Positions 36,641 to 46,094 of a DNA stretch of 64,000 nt are shown here, in pieces. The stretch comes from Fictibacillus marinisediminis. GTDB lineage: Bacteria > Bacillota > Bacilli > Bacillales > Fictibacillaceae. The notes under the pieces are model-generated. The model had not been told where the DNA came from. It ran no database searches and was given only the letters and a program-made list of their open reading frames with translations. A program made the translations under genes and the position numbers. Location: assembly GCF_023149135.1 (NCBI RefSeq), contig NZ_JAIWJX010000002.1, positions 3,038,001 through 3,102,000 of the forward strand, read 5' to 3'. Position 1 is the first letter of the stretch. Every line of letters starts with the position of its first letter.

Positions 36641-36678
36641 CCTATTTCATATAAAAACCTGCAACTTTCTCCTGCAGG

Positions 36679-36906
36679 TTAACAAACATCTTTTATGTAA
36701 GTTGGCACAAATTTTAAAAGTATGGAGATGATACTGTTATATTGATCCGGTGATACATGGATGCCGTCTTTCGCGATTAATTCTTCCTTTAATTTAACGA
36801 TACAGTCTAACTCCTCAACTGTGGCTTCACTCGCCATATAGTCAATGGTATTAATAAGCTCTAAAAGTTGGTTGTTTTTGTTCGTTATATAATATGTGGA
36901 TTCCAA
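36679..36906 (-). CDS. Small acidic protein of unknown function
   Basis: 75 residues from a TTG at 36906, chosen because GGAGGGGG lies eight bases upstream; GTG codons further up fall inside or beside that site. Helical pattern with a repeated EEL motif (SEATVEELDCIVKLKEELIA). No family recognised. The stop is followed by a weak hairpin (about 36653-36683, CCTGCA/TGCAGG). The 200 bases upstream contain TTTTGTCGTTT, which resembles a Spo0A box. Confidence 0.5.
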   Translation of the reverse strand: MESTYYITNKNNQLLELINTIDYMASEATVEELDCIVKLKEELIAKDGIHVSPDQYNSIISILLKFVPTYIKDVC

Positions 36907-37125
36907 CTTTATCACCCCCTCCACTTTATTATTAAAGATATGAGGTCATTTTCCTACAAAAACATTTCGTCAAATGACGACATATCTTACTTTTTCTGGA
37001 TTACCGGACCCTTTTTCCTATTGACCATGTCGCATTTTGTCGTTTTTGTCAACTTATTGTCCTATTAGGAGAGAAAATGTTGATGACCAAAGTTTTATAA
37101 ATATAGTTCCCGAAAACGTTTTGTT

Positions 37126-37782
37126 TTATCCAAATAATTTAGAAAGCGAGGCAAATGGAGATTGCACTCCATCCTCCTCCTCATCCTTGGACTGATAAAC
37201 CAGCTTCTCAGGTTCAAAGATTTTCGACTCCAAGAAAGAATTCGGATTCTTCTCAATCTTGATGTCTTTATGGATGGAGACAAAAATCTTCGCAGTATTC
37301 ATGGCATCGTCCAATGCCCTGTGCTGAGAACCATCCAGAGAAATTTGAAGCTTGTTCAAAGCACGGGACAGGCCGTAGCGGAAGCCCTTCTCACTGTCAT
37401 GGAGAATACTGAACAAAAATTGAAGGTCATTGTGATTGATGATCCAATCTATCGGAGTGTTGTGGAACGTGGAATCTGTAATCAGCGCCCATTTATCTTC
37501 CGGCCCCCAGGAGCACAGATAATACTCTCCCTCACCGATCCAATCCCTAAACTCTTTAATGACCGCCGTAAACGGCTGGGCATTGATCAAATCTTTCTTC
37601 GTAATTCCTGTCAGGTTAGTAATTCTCGTATTTAAAATATCCATCTTAGGCTGAACAAAGGATTGAAAGTGGTCAGTCACTGCTAGTTCCCCATTTGCCA
37701 TACGCAGCCGTACGGCGCCAATCTCAATAATTTCCGATAACCTGTTCGTCATTTCCAGATCATACACAATATAATCCATCAT
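37126..37782 (-). CDS. DEDDh 3'-5' exonuclease (DnaQ-like)
   Basis: 218 residues from the ATG at 37782 (or 37779) with GGAG just upstream. Exo I motif YDLEMTNRLSEIIEIGAV (D and E near residues 8-10), Exo III HRALDDAMNTAKIF near residue 155 with catalytic His and Asp. Related to KapD/ERI-1-type RNases and DNA polymerase III epsilon. It would trim single-stranded RNA or DNA ends; KapD in B. subtilis inhibits sporulation kinase signalling, but this protein is not an obvious KapD. Confidence 0.82.
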   Translation of the reverse strand: MMDYIVYDLEMTNRLSEIIEIGAVRLRMANGELAVTDHFQSFVQPKMDILNTRITNLTGITKKDLINAQPFTAVIKEFRDWIGEGEYYLCSWGPEDKWALITDSTFHNTPIDWIINHNDLQFLFSILHDSEKGFRYGLSRALNKLQISLDGSQHRALDDAMNTAKIFVSIHKDIKIEKNPNSFLESKIFEPEKLVYQSKDEEEDGVQSPFASLSKLFG

Positions 37783-38035
37783 CTTCACTCCATCCCATTC
37801 TTCTTGCCTGCAGTGTCTGCTTTTTACTTTCTATTTTAGTTAATTTTTGAAGGTATTGGAATGATGTTACCATTATTTTTATACGTTCTGCTGGTCATAT
37901 TTTTTATTGTATGTCGGCAGTGCTGATTATTGCCTATACCATCAAGAAAAAACCTAGGTTGGCAGGCTTCATTTCTTCCGTTATAATATTCAGAAATAAA
38001 TAATTATTCACATTTGAATAAAAAGGGTGATAAGC

Positions 38036-39409
38036 ATGACATCTCAACCATGGAATGAAAATGAAGCAATCCTCCATTCTCTTCAGGATGATATTCTCGT
38101 TACTAATCTTGATGGTACCATTTTGAAAGTGAGCGAGGCGACTGGAAAAGTATACGGAGTATCCTCTGAAAGTCTGCTCGGCAAATCAGTCTATGACCTG
38201 GCAGCAAAAGGCATGTTTACCCCGATCGCTACCCCGATGGTCCTGAAGGAAAAGAAAAAAATCACGTTCGTTCAGACGACAAATACCGGAAAGAAATTGC
38301 TTGTGACCGGCATCCCTGTGCTTGATGAGAACGGAAAAATATATAGAGTGGTCAGCTACTCGCATGATGTGACAGAGCTGCTGGAGCTGAAGAAGTTCCT
38401 TCAGACGATGGAGGGAGAAATGGAACGGGTAAAAAGCGAGCTGGATCTATTGCGCAGCCGCCAGCTTTACGACAGCGGCATTATTGCCAACAGCACAGAG
38501 ATGAAGAACGTCATTACCACTTCCCTCCAAGTAGCAGAAGTAGATGTGAACGTCCTGCTGCTAGGGGAATCAGGCGTCGGCAAATCGCTGATCGCAAAAT
38601 TTATTCATAACAAAGGCAGCCGGAAGAAAGGACCGTTTATTGAAGTGAACTGCGGAGCAATTCCTGAGAACTTATTTGAGGCTGAGTTCTTCGGATATGA
38701 AGCAGGGGCTTTTACAGGGGCGAATCGGAAGGGAAAGCTGGGACTGGCTGAACTGGCTGATGGAGGCACTTTATTTCTGGATGAAATCGGCGAACTGCCC
38801 CTTGCCCACCAGGTGAAAGTATTGAAGTGTATACAAGAAAAACAGTTTTACAGAGTAGGAGGAACAAAGCCGATCTCCGTCGATTTCCGACTGATCTCGG
38901 CGACCAATAAGGATCTTCTCAAGGCCATTCAAGAAAGAACGTTCCGTGAAGATTTGTATTTCCGGCTCAACGTTGTTCCATTAACCATTCCACCGATCAG
39001 AAAAAGACCTGAAGATATCATCCCTTTAATCCACTATGTACTCGATGTTTTTCAAGAAAAATATAAACGGGAAAAACGGCTCGATGAAGCGGTTCTCCAC
39101 CATTTTCTTCAATATGACTGGAAAGGTAATGTCCGTGAACTTATTAATCTCATAGAACGCCTTGTTGTCATTTCCCCCTCCACACTTATCACAACCGAAC
39201 ATCTTCCCGATTACATAAAAGCCTCGTATTCTATCCCTGCTCCCCCCTCCAATCTTTTAAAGCCTCTGAAGGACGTGTTAGAGGATGTGGAAAAACAGAT
39301 GCTTCAAAGAGCGCGCAGAGACTATAAAACTACCGTACAGATGGCAGAGGCGCTCGGGATCAGCCAGCCTTCCGTCGTACGAAAAATGCAGAAATATGAC
39401 ATTGATTAA
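38036..39409 (+). CDS. Sigma-54 dependent activator with PAS domain
   Basis: About 457 residues from ATG 38036, with AAAGGGTGAT upstream. N-terminal PAS sensor (about 10-120), AAA+ central domain with Walker A GESGVGKS, GAFTGA loop (in GAFTGANRKGK) that contacts sigma-54, Walker B LFLDEIGELP, and a C-terminal Fis-type helix-turn-helix (TTVQMAEALGISQPSVVRKM). RocR/BkdR-like. The only sigma-54 promoter I see in the window starts 7 bases after its stop, so it surely activates the next operon. The PAS ligand is unknown. Confidence 0.92.
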   Translation: MTSQPWNENEAILHSLQDDILVTNLDGTILKVSEATGKVYGVSSESLLGKSVYDLAAKGMFTPIATPMVLKEKKKITFVQTTNTGKKLLVTGIPVLDENGKIYRVVSYSHDVTELLELKKFLQTMEGEMERVKSELDLLRSRQLYDSGIIANSTEMKNVITTSLQVAEVDVNVLLLGESGVGKSLIAKFIHNKGSRKKGPFIEVNCGAIPENLFEAEFFGYEAGAFTGANRKGKLGLAELADGGTLFLDEIGELPLAHQVKVLKCIQEKQFYRVGGTKPISVDFRLISATNKDLLKAIQERTFREDLYFRLNVVPLTIPPIRKRPEDIIPLIHYVLDVFQEKYKREKRLDEAVLHHFLQYDWKGNVRELINLIERLVVISPSTLITTEHLPDYIKASYSIPAPPSNLLKPLKDVLEDVEKQMLQRARRDYKTTVQMAEALGISQPSVVRKMQKYDID

Positions 39410-39415
39410 ACAGAT

Positions 39416-39431
39416 TGGCACAATACTTGCA
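39416..39431 (+). promoter_or_regulatory. Sigma-54 (-24/-12) promoter
   Basis: TGGCAC (39416-39421), five bases, TTGCA (39427-39431): a perfect match to TGGCAC-N5-TTGCW, with the invariant GG and GC ten bases apart. Lies about 60 bases before the aminotransferase start. Confidence 0.93.
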
Positions 39432-39493
39432 AGATAATAAAGTAAGACTGCAAATGTCCCCTTAGAATCAAATACATAAGGAGGTACGTGATT

Positions 39494-40828
39494 GTGCCAC
39501 AAGAACTAGACACATTGATGAACGAGCTTTCCGATTTGCTGGCTCCGACCATGGCCAAGGACCACCCAAATCTGCCTGTCTTAAGAGAAGAAGGCTGCTA
39601 TTACTACGGACTGGATGGCAAAACATACCTGGATTTCACCTCTGGAATTGCTACCGCTAACACCGGCCACCGCCATCCGAAAGTGGTCGAGGCCATAAAA
39701 AAAGCAGCAGATGAACTGATGCACGGTCCTTCAGGTGTCATCATGTATGAATCCATCCTCAAGCTGGCAAAGGAACTGCGTACGGTCCTGCCAGCAGGAT
39801 TGGATTGCTTTTTCTTCGCCAACAGCGGAACCGAGGCCATTGAAGGAGGGATCAAGCTTGCCAAGCATGTGACCCGCCGGCCGTATGTCGTTTCTTTCAC
39901 CGGCTGTTTCCACGGCCGAAGCCTCGGAGCTTTAAGCGTCACCACATCAAAGGCCAAGTACCGAAAGTATTTGCAGCCAAACGGTCTGACATATCAAGTT
40001 CCTTACGCTTCAACAGAAGGATGTCCAAAAGGTATGGACCCTGGCAAATTTGCAGCTGACAAGCTGGAGAAAGACTTAACTACTCTTTTCAAGCACCAGG
40101 TTACACCGGAAGAAGTCGCCTGTATGATTGTCGAACCCGTTCTAGGTGAAGGCGGATATGTTGTGCCTCCTGCTGCATGGCTGAAAAAAATGAGGGAAAT
40201 CTGCAGCAAGCACGGGATCCTTCTCATTTTTGACGAAGTACAGACAGGTTTTGGACGTACTGGAGAATGGTTTGCGGCTCAGACTTTCGGTGTAACACCG
40301 GATATCATGGCGATCGCTAAAGGCATCGCGTCCGGGCTGCCCTTAAGCGCTACTGTCGCCTCAAAAGAACTGATGAAACAATGGCCGCTCGGAAGCCACG
40401 GGACTACATTCGGCGGCAACCCTATTGCCTGCTCTGCCGGACTGGCTACACTTGAAGTTCTAAAAGAAGAAAAGCTGGTGAAAAACTCAAAGGCGATGGG
40501 AGCCTACGCGCGTGAAAAGCTTTTAGAAGTAAAAGAAAGACATGCGGTTGTAGGCAGCATCCGTTCCATCGGGCTGATGATCGGCATTGAAATCATGGAT
40601 CCGGCTACCGGTGCTCCAGATGGTGAAGGCGTGATCTCCATCCTTAACAAGTGTCTTGAAAAAGGAGTATTGTTTTATCTTTGCGGCAACGAAGGAGAAG
40701 TCATCCGGATGATTCCTCCGCTGACCGTCAGCCAGGATCAGATCAACGAAGGCATTGCCATGCTGGAAGAGTCGATTGCAGAATACGAAGCAGAACGGCT
40801 ACCGGGGCGCAAACTGCAAAATGTATAA
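39494..40828 (+). CDS. Class III aminotransferase (omega-amino acid type)
   Basis: 444 residues from the GTG at 39494; AAGGAGG is nine bases upstream, and a GTG at 39488 is too close. PLP enzyme fold [17 protein letters not shown] near residue 110, [12 protein letters not shown] near 140, [11 protein letters not shown] near 245 and the PLP lysine in [13 protein letters not shown] near 275. Class III enzymes with this pattern act on 4-aminobutyrate, beta-alanine or acetylornithine. With the ureohydrolase next door, transamination of GABA or beta-alanine released from a guanidino acid is likely. Confidence 0.85.
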   Translation: MPQELDTLMNELSDLLAPTMAKDHPNLPVLREEGCYYYGLDGKTYLDFTSGIATANTGHRHPKVVEAIKKAADELMHGPSGVIMYESILKLAKELRTVLPAGLDCFFFANSGTEAIEGGIKLAKHVTRRPYVVSFTGCFHGRSLGALSVTTSKAKYRKYLQPNGLTYQVPYASTEGCPKGMDPGKFAADKLEKDLTTLFKHQVTPEEVACMIVEPVLGEGGYVVPPAAWLKKMREICSKHGILLIFDEVQTGFGRTGEWFAAQTFGVTPDIMAIAKGIASGLPLSATVASKELMKQWPLGSHGTTFGGNPIACSAGLATLEVLKEEKLVKNSKAMGAYAREKLLEVKERHAVVGSIRSIGLMIGIEIMDPATGAPDGEGVISILNKCLEKGVLFYLCGNEGEVIRMIPPLTVSQDQINEGIAMLEESIAEYEAERLPGRKLQNV

Positions 40829-40850
40829 CAGCTGAAAGGAGACAGTATCC

Positions 40851-41822
40851 ATGTATAAACCAAAAGATTCTTCAGCCTCTCCCCGCTTTTGCGGTGTGAA
40901 GACATTTATGCGGCTGGAACATGTTCAGACAACCGAAGATGTCGATTTCGCGGTGATTGGTGTGCCATTCGATACGGGTGCTTCCAACCGTACAGGCCAG
41001 CGGAATGGCCCGCAGCATATCCGCAACTTTTCCACCCTGCTCCGCCCGTACAACCCTGATCAGGACATTAACATTTTTGATCATTGCGGCGGTGTGGATT
41101 ATGGGGACATCGACGTAGTGCCCGGCAACATCCATCAAACGTACAGCAACATTGAGAACTTTTTGCAGCCTCTGCTTTCTTCAGGGGTGACTCCTGTCAT
41201 CATGGGAGGCGACCACTCCATCTCGCTCGGCAACCTGAGAGCATTTGCTAAACAATACGGACCAGTGGCACTTGTGCACTTTGACTCTCACAGTGATACG
41301 TGGGATCACTATTTTGGCGAAAAATACACCCATGGCACGCCATTCCGGAGAGCTGTGGAAGAAGGGTTGATCGATGTCGAACATTCCATCCAGGTCGGCA
41401 TGAGAGGTCCTCTTTACGGACAGGAAGATATTCAGGATGCACGCGATCTCGGATTTGAAGTGTTAACTATGAGAGACGTCCGCAAGCTCGGCTACGATGA
41501 GGTAATCCGGAAAATCCATGAGCGCACAGGGGACAAGCCTGCTTTTGTATCCTTTGATATTGATTTCGTTGATCCTGCTTACGCACCGGGCACAGGAACA
41601 CCTGAAGCTGCCGGTCCGACGAGCCATGAAGCGCTCGACCTCGTCCGCAATCTTGATGGGCTAAATCTGGTTGGCTTTGATCTTGTTGAAGTACTTCCTG
41701 CCTATGACAGCGGAGAAATCACAGCCATGCTCGCAAGTACTGTGATGTTTGAAATGATTACATTGATTGCTCTGAAAAAAGCAAGACTGACATCAAGAGT
41801 GGAACAAGCAGCACAGCAGTAA
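40851..41822 (+). CDS. Agmatinase-family ureohydrolase, probable guanidino-acid hydrolase
   Basis: 323 residues of the arginase/agmatinase fold. Metal ligands: MGGDHS (near residue 120), FDSHSDTWD (near 145) and SFDIDFVDPAYAPGTGTPE (near 230). The SHSD form, FGEKYTHGTPFRRAVEEGLI and RTGQRNGPQHIR resemble guanidinobutyrase/guanidinopropionase and the related guanidine hydrolase rather than biosynthetic agmatinase SpeB. It would split a guanidino compound into urea and an amine. Exact substrate cannot be read from sequence. GAAAGGAG precedes the ATG. Second gene of the sigma-54 operon. Confidence 0.85.
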   Translation: MYKPKDSSASPRFCGVKTFMRLEHVQTTEDVDFAVIGVPFDTGASNRTGQRNGPQHIRNFSTLLRPYNPDQDINIFDHCGGVDYGDIDVVPGNIHQTYSNIENFLQPLLSSGVTPVIMGGDHSISLGNLRAFAKQYGPVALVHFDSHSDTWDHYFGEKYTHGTPFRRAVEEGLIDVEHSIQVGMRGPLYGQEDIQDARDLGFEVLTMRDVRKLGYDEVIRKIHERTGDKPAFVSFDIDFVDPAYAPGTGTPEAAGPTSHEALDLVRNLDGLNLVGFDLVEVLPAYDSGEITAMLASTVMFEMITLIALKKARLTSRVEQAAQQ

Positions 41823-41855
41823 CTATTCAAAAATGAATAAAAGGAGGGCATTGAA

Positions 41856-43271
41856 ATGGGGATCTTGGACACAGTTATCATTTTTCTTTATTTTGCAGTG
41901 TTAATTGCGGTAGGTATCATCGGTTCAACGAAGGCTAAAACGACAGAGGAATTCGCTCTCGCCGGCCGCAACCTCGGGCTTTTCATGTATCTTGGCTGTT
42001 TGTCTGCTGTTATTTTGGGCGGAGCGTCGACCATTGGTACCGCCAAGCTGGGCTATGAATTCGGAATTTCAGGCATCTGGTTCGTTACGATGATCGGCCT
42101 TGGCATCATTCTTTTGGGAACATTTTTTATTAAACGCATCTCCAAGTATAAAGTAACAACGATCAGTGAACTGCTCGGAAAAAAATACAAATCCGAAGCG
42201 AGGCTCATAACTGCTATCGTCGCCTCCATCTACACACTCATGGTCGCGGTGACCCAGGTCATCGGGATGGGCACAATCATCAATGTGCTTCTCGGCTGGA
42301 ATTTGACAACGTCCATGTTTGTCGGCGGCGGAATCGTTTTGTTCTACACCATCCTTGGCGGAATGTGGAGCGTTACCGTAACAGACATCATCCAATTCGT
42401 CGTCATGACCATCGGAATCTTTGCCATCATGCTTCCAATGAGCATTGTGAAGGCAGATGGAATTGGCAATCTGCTAACAAAATTGCCTGAATCCCATCTC
42501 AGCCTGACATCGATCGGCTATCAGCAGATCTTTCAGTACTTTTTACTGTATACGCTTGGCATGGTCGTTTCACAAGACATCTGGCAGCGTGTATTCACAG
42601 CCAAAAACCCATCCATCGCGAAAAAAGGTTCCATGTATGCCGGCCTCTATTCCATCGCCTATGCTTTGGCAGGCAGCATCATCGGGATGTGCGCGTTGAT
42701 TATCCTGCCAAACATCGACAACACTCAGAATACCTTTGCCATGCTGGCTTTAAAGATCTTGCCAACGGGCATCCTTGGGCTTGTGCTCGCGAGCGTGATC
42801 TCAGCGCTCATGTCAACGGCTTCCGGCACCTTGCTTGCTTCGTCCACACTGATCACTAACGATATTCTGCGCCAATATTTTATTAAAGATATCAGCGACA
42901 AGAAGTTTTTGGTGCTCTCGCGTGTGACTACACTTGCTGCCGGCCTGCTCGCCATTACGTTTGCAGTTTGGATTCAGGACGTTCTCGTCGCTCTTGATGT
43001 GGCCTATGCCATTCTTTCCGGTGCAATCTTCGTACCGGTGCTGCTTATGTTCTTCTGGAAGAAATCAACGGCCAACGCCGGTTTTTATTCTATTCTTGCC
43101 AGCACGGTCGTTGTCATCGGCGGATTGCTCATTGAAGGGCTCTCCTCCACCAATCCGATCATGTACGGTATTGTCACTGGCTTCGTGGTTTTGGTAGGAA
43201 TCTCCCTGCTGACCAACTACCGAAACAAAGCCTCCCTCGTCGGCTCGTTCAGCAACACAAAACAGGGGTAA
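41856..43271 (+). CDS. Sodium:solute symporter (SSS family)
   Basis: 471 residues with about 13 membrane helices. EFALAGRNLGLFMYLGCLSA and ILGGASTIGTAKLGYEFG at the N-terminus are typical of SSS (proline/pantothenate-type) carriers; VSQDIWQRVFTAKN is the conserved cytoplasmic loop. Probably imports the substrate of the hydrolase upstream. AAAGGAGGG precedes the ATG. A TATTCA-AAAA-TGAATA inverted repeat sits just before the ribosome site. Confidence 0.88.
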   Translation: MGILDTVIIFLYFAVLIAVGIIGSTKAKTTEEFALAGRNLGLFMYLGCLSAVILGGASTIGTAKLGYEFGISGIWFVTMIGLGIILLGTFFIKRISKYKVTTISELLGKKYKSEARLITAIVASIYTLMVAVTQVIGMGTIINVLLGWNLTTSMFVGGGIVLFYTILGGMWSVTVTDIIQFVVMTIGIFAIMLPMSIVKADGIGNLLTKLPESHLSLTSIGYQQIFQYFLLYTLGMVVSQDIWQRVFTAKNPSIAKKGSMYAGLYSIAYALAGSIIGMCALIILPNIDNTQNTFAMLALKILPTGILGLVLASVISALMSTASGTLLASSTLITNDILRQYFIKDISDKKFLVLSRVTTLAAGLLAITFAVWIQDVLVALDVAYAILSGAIFVPVLLMFFWKKSTANAGFYSILASTVVVIGGLLIEGLSSTNPIMYGIVTGFVVLVGISLLTNYRNKASLVGSFSNTKQG

Positions 43272-43402
43272 CCCTTTTATTAATCCTATTAGCTGGCCGC
43301 TAAAAATCCGCTCATGCCTCGGTTTCACAGCCTGTATGAATTCATATGATGTATGGAGGAGGAGGGCATCCTCTTAAATAAAATAATCCGGGAGTGAAGA
43401 TA

Positions 43403-43549
43403 ATGTCTGGTGGTATCTTTAACAACTTTACTTTAATTGTCGTCCTATTCATTCTGCTGATTATTGTTGGATGCGCCTGTTACGGCGGTTATGGCGGATA
43501 TGGCGGCTTCGGCTATGGGTACGGATTCGGCGGTAAGGGTCTGTACTAA
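43403..43549 (+). CDS. YjcZ-family sporulation peptide
   Basis: 48 residues. The hydrophobic helix LIVVLFILLIIVGC is the hallmark of YjcZ/SscA-type small sporulation proteins; the Gly/Tyr-rich segment usually placed before it is here after it (YGGYGGYGGFGYGYGF). ATG after GGGAGTG. In other bacilli such peptides are mother-cell products that help coat assembly. A hairpin terminator (about 43556-43588) follows. Confidence 0.78.
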   Translation: MSGGIFNNFTLIVVLFILLIIVGCACYGGYGGYGGFGYGYGFGGKGLY

Positions 43550-43555
43550 AATCAG

Positions 43556-43588
43556 GAAAACCGGTCTTCTTTTGAAGGCCGTTTTTTT
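43556..43588 (+). terminator. Terminator of the YjcZ-type gene
   Basis: AAAACCGG-CTTC / GAAGGCCGTTTTTTT, imperfect stem with T-run 7 bases after the stop. Confidence 0.7.
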
Positions 43589-43711
43589 GTTGTTTGATAC
43601 ATACAAGTGTTGTGGTGGCTTTGAAGAAGTAATTTCGGCGGATAAGAAGTCTGAATATTTAGATCGGTTCAATCACTCCTCATTTTGGTTCAATTCCGCA
43701 GCTTCAAGCCA

Positions 43712-43745
43712 CAAAAAAGAACCCTCAGCACAGCTGAGAGCCCTT
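43712..43745 (-). terminator. Terminator of the nag-mur cluster
   Basis: On the minus strand CTCTCAGC-TGT-GCTGAGGG followed by TTCTTTTTTG, just after nagP. Confidence 0.78.
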
Positions 43746-43753
43746 TACTTACC

Positions 43754-45142
43754 CTATGAAACTCGTTCTTCTTTGGAAATGATCTTTCTCATGGCTTCTG
43801 CCACTGCTTCGACGTCCGTTCCAACGACCACCTGGACATCGGTGGAGCTCAATTTGAGTACAGCTCTTGCTCCCGCCTTCTTCAAACCGGGCTCATTCAC
43901 TTTCTCAACATCTATTACTTTTAATCGCAGCCGTGTGACACAGTTATGCAGAACATCAAGATTTTCTGCACCGCCTAAGGCAGCAAGATAACGCGCCGCA
44001 ATTCTATCGTACTTGTCATCGCTTGCTCCTGCACTCGTATCTTCAACGATGCTTTCATCATCTTCATCTTCACGGCCTGGAGTCTTCAAGTTCAACTTGA
44101 CAATCAAAGCATAGAAGACGACATAATAAACCGCTGCAAAGACAAGTCCGAGCAGGACGAGAAGCCATGGCCGTGTTGCAAGATCCAGGTTTAAGAAGTA
44201 ATCAATGGCTCCCGCGGAAAACGTAAAACCATGATGAATGTTTAATAGAACCGCAACCGCCATGGAAACTGCCGTGAGAAGTGCATGAATCCCGTATAAA
44301 AGCGGTGATAAGAACATGAATGAAAACTCAATCGGTTCCGTAATACCTGTTAAAAAAGAGGTAAATGCTAAACCAAGGAGCATTCCGGCAACAGCTTTAC
44401 GCTTTTCCTTCTTAGCCGCCATGATCATCGCGACACAAGCAGCCGGCAAACCGAACATCATGATTGGGAAGAAACCAGCCATATAGAATCCTGCAGAAGG
44501 ATCTCCCGCAAAGAAACGCCATAGATCACCATGGGCATTCTTGTAATCGCCGAACACAAACCAGATAAAGTTATTTAAGACGTGGTGAAGTCCTAGAGGA
44601 ATCAAAAGACGGTTTAAGAATCCGAAAACAGCAGCACCAAAAGCACCTGCGTTAACCACCCAGTGTCCGATCGCTTCAATGCCATCCTGAATAGGCGGCC
44701 AGGCAAACCCAAACACCCCTGCGAGTACCACCATGGCGCCGGCTGTGACTATGGGGACAAACCGCTTTCCTGCAAAAAAACCGAGATAGTCTGGCAGTTT
44801 AATATTATGGAATCGGTTATATAGGAGTCCGGCCACAATCCCCGAAACGATTCCGCCAAGGACACCAACATTGATGGTCTTATCTATGGCAGTTGCTCCG
44901 CTGGTTAAAACAAAATACCCGATGGCCCCTGCAAGTGCTGCTGCTCCGTTTCCATCCTTGGAAAAACCGATCGCAACACCAATTGCAAACAAGATTGCCA
45001 GATTTTCAAAAATGGAATTCCCCGCTTTTTCCATGAACGGAATATGCCATAAGGCACCGAGCCTTAATACAAGCCCTGCTGCCGGCAGTACCGCGATCGG
45101 CAGCATGAGCGCGCGGCCGATCCGTTGTAAAAAACCTAACAT
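43754..45142 (-). CDS. nagP: PTS N-acetylglucosamine transporter subunit EIICB
   Basis: 462 residues. EIIC part with about 10 membrane segments beginning MLGFLQRIGRALMLPIAVLP; the GITEPIEFSFMFLSPLLY loop and HHVLNNFIWF are glucose/GlcNAc-class features. The EIIB domain (about 385-462) has the phosphocysteine in LHNCVTRLRLKV. No EIIA domain is attached, so a general EIIA must supply phosphate, as for B. subtilis NagP. Imports GlcNAc as GlcNAc-6P, the substrate of NagA. Last gene of the cluster, 38 bases after murQ. Confidence 0.88.
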   Translation of the reverse strand: MLGFLQRIGRALMLPIAVLPAAGLVLRLGALWHIPFMEKAGNSIFENLAILFAIGVAIGFSKDGNGAAALAGAIGYFVLTSGATAIDKTINVGVLGGIVSGIVAGLLYNRFHNIKLPDYLGFFAGKRFVPIVTAGAMVVLAGVFGFAWPPIQDGIEAIGHWVVNAGAFGAAVFGFLNRLLIPLGLHHVLNNFIWFVFGDYKNAHGDLWRFFAGDPSAGFYMAGFFPIMMFGLPAACVAMIMAAKKEKRKAVAGMLLGLAFTSFLTGITEPIEFSFMFLSPLLYGIHALLTAVSMAVAVLLNIHHGFTFSAGAIDYFLNLDLATRPWLLVLLGLVFAAVYYVVFYALIVKLNLKTPGREDEDDESIVEDTSAGASDDKYDRIAARYLAALGGAENLDVLHNCVTRLRLKVIDVEKVNEPGLKKAGARAVLKLSSTDVQVVVGTDVEAVAEAMRKIISKEERVS

Positions 45143-45180
45143 TGTAGGTCCCCCCTATTTTTAGTTTAGATAATGAGAAT

Positions 45181-46083
45181 TTATCCCTTAAATTCCTTGA
45201 GCGCCTGTTTCAGCATGCCGTTGTTCTTTTCCAATAGTGTTTTCGTTTCACTTGGAGAAAGCTCTGTTAACAGCTGCAGAATCGCTCCTTTCGCGTAACC
45301 ATCATGATGAGAAAGCGCCTGTTCTGCCTCTTCAGGTGAACAGCCCGTCGCTTCCACCACGATATTCTTGGACCGCTGAACGAGTTTTTTGTTGGATGGC
45401 TGTACATCTACCATCAAATTGCTGTACACTTTGCCGATTCCGATCATCGATGCTGTGCTGATCATGTTAAGAACCAATTTTTGCGCGGTGCCTGCTTTCA
45501 TTCGGGTAGATCCTGTTACCACTTCGGCACCGACGACTGCAGCAATCGTGAACTGTGCCACCTTACTCATTTCGGAATCAGATGAGCAGACTAATGCAGC
45601 ACTCACCGCCCCGATCTCATTCGCATACTCCAGAGCACCGATCGCATAAGGCGTCCTTCCGCTGGCAGCGATGGCAACGACGACATCGTCCTTTGTTAGG
45701 TCAAGGTTTTTCAGATCATTCATTCCAGCTTCTTTGTCATCCTCAGCTCCTTCAACGGCCGTATGGATGGCTTGGCCGCCTCCTGCAATAATGCCGATGA
45801 CCATCTCAGGCGGTGTTCCATAAGTTGGAGGACATTCCGAAGCATCAAGAATTCCCAGCCTTCCGCTTGTTCCCGCTCCTGTATAGATGAGCCGTCCTCC
45901 ATTGCGGAACGCTGCAACGACCTGGTCTACGACAAACGCGATCTCAGGCAGCACCTTTTCAATCGCTGCCGGGACCGTTTGATCCTCGTTATTGATTTTT
46001 CGTACGACTTCAAGGCTCGAACATTCATCGATGTCCAACGTATTTGGATTTCTTTTCTCAGTTGTTAGGTGATTAATTTTCAT
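45181..46083 (-). CDS. murQ: N-acetylmuramic acid 6-phosphate etherase
   Basis: 300 residues from the ATG at 46083, chosen for AAAGGA six bases upstream. SIS-domain sugar-binding loop YTGAGTSGRLGILDASECPP (near residue 58), catalytic Glu in AVEGAEDD (near 110) and GSTRMKAGTAQKLVLN (near 190). It cleaves MurNAc-6P to GlcNAc-6P and D-lactate. The mupG stop lies 11 bases upstream on the same strand. Confidence 0.95.
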   Translation of the reverse strand: MKINHLTTEKRNPNTLDIDECSSLEVVRKINNEDQTVPAAIEKVLPEIAFVVDQVVAAFRNGGRLIYTGAGTSGRLGILDASECPPTYGTPPEMVIGIIAGGGQAIHTAVEGAEDDKEAGMNDLKNLDLTKDDVVVAIAASGRTPYAIGALEYANEIGAVSAALVCSSDSEMSKVAQFTIAAVVGAEVVTGSTRMKAGTAQKLVLNMISTASMIGIGKVYSNLMVDVQPSNKKLVQRSKNIVVEATGCSPEEAEQALSHHDGYAKGAILQLLTELSPSETKTLLEKNNGMLKQALKEFKG

Positions 46084-46094
46084 GAAATTTCCTT

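Noticed and set aside
37861..37926. 21-codon hydrophobic frame upstream of the sigma-54 activator
   Set aside because: Only a weak ribosome site; could be a leader peptide or frameshifted remnant, but evidence is too thin.
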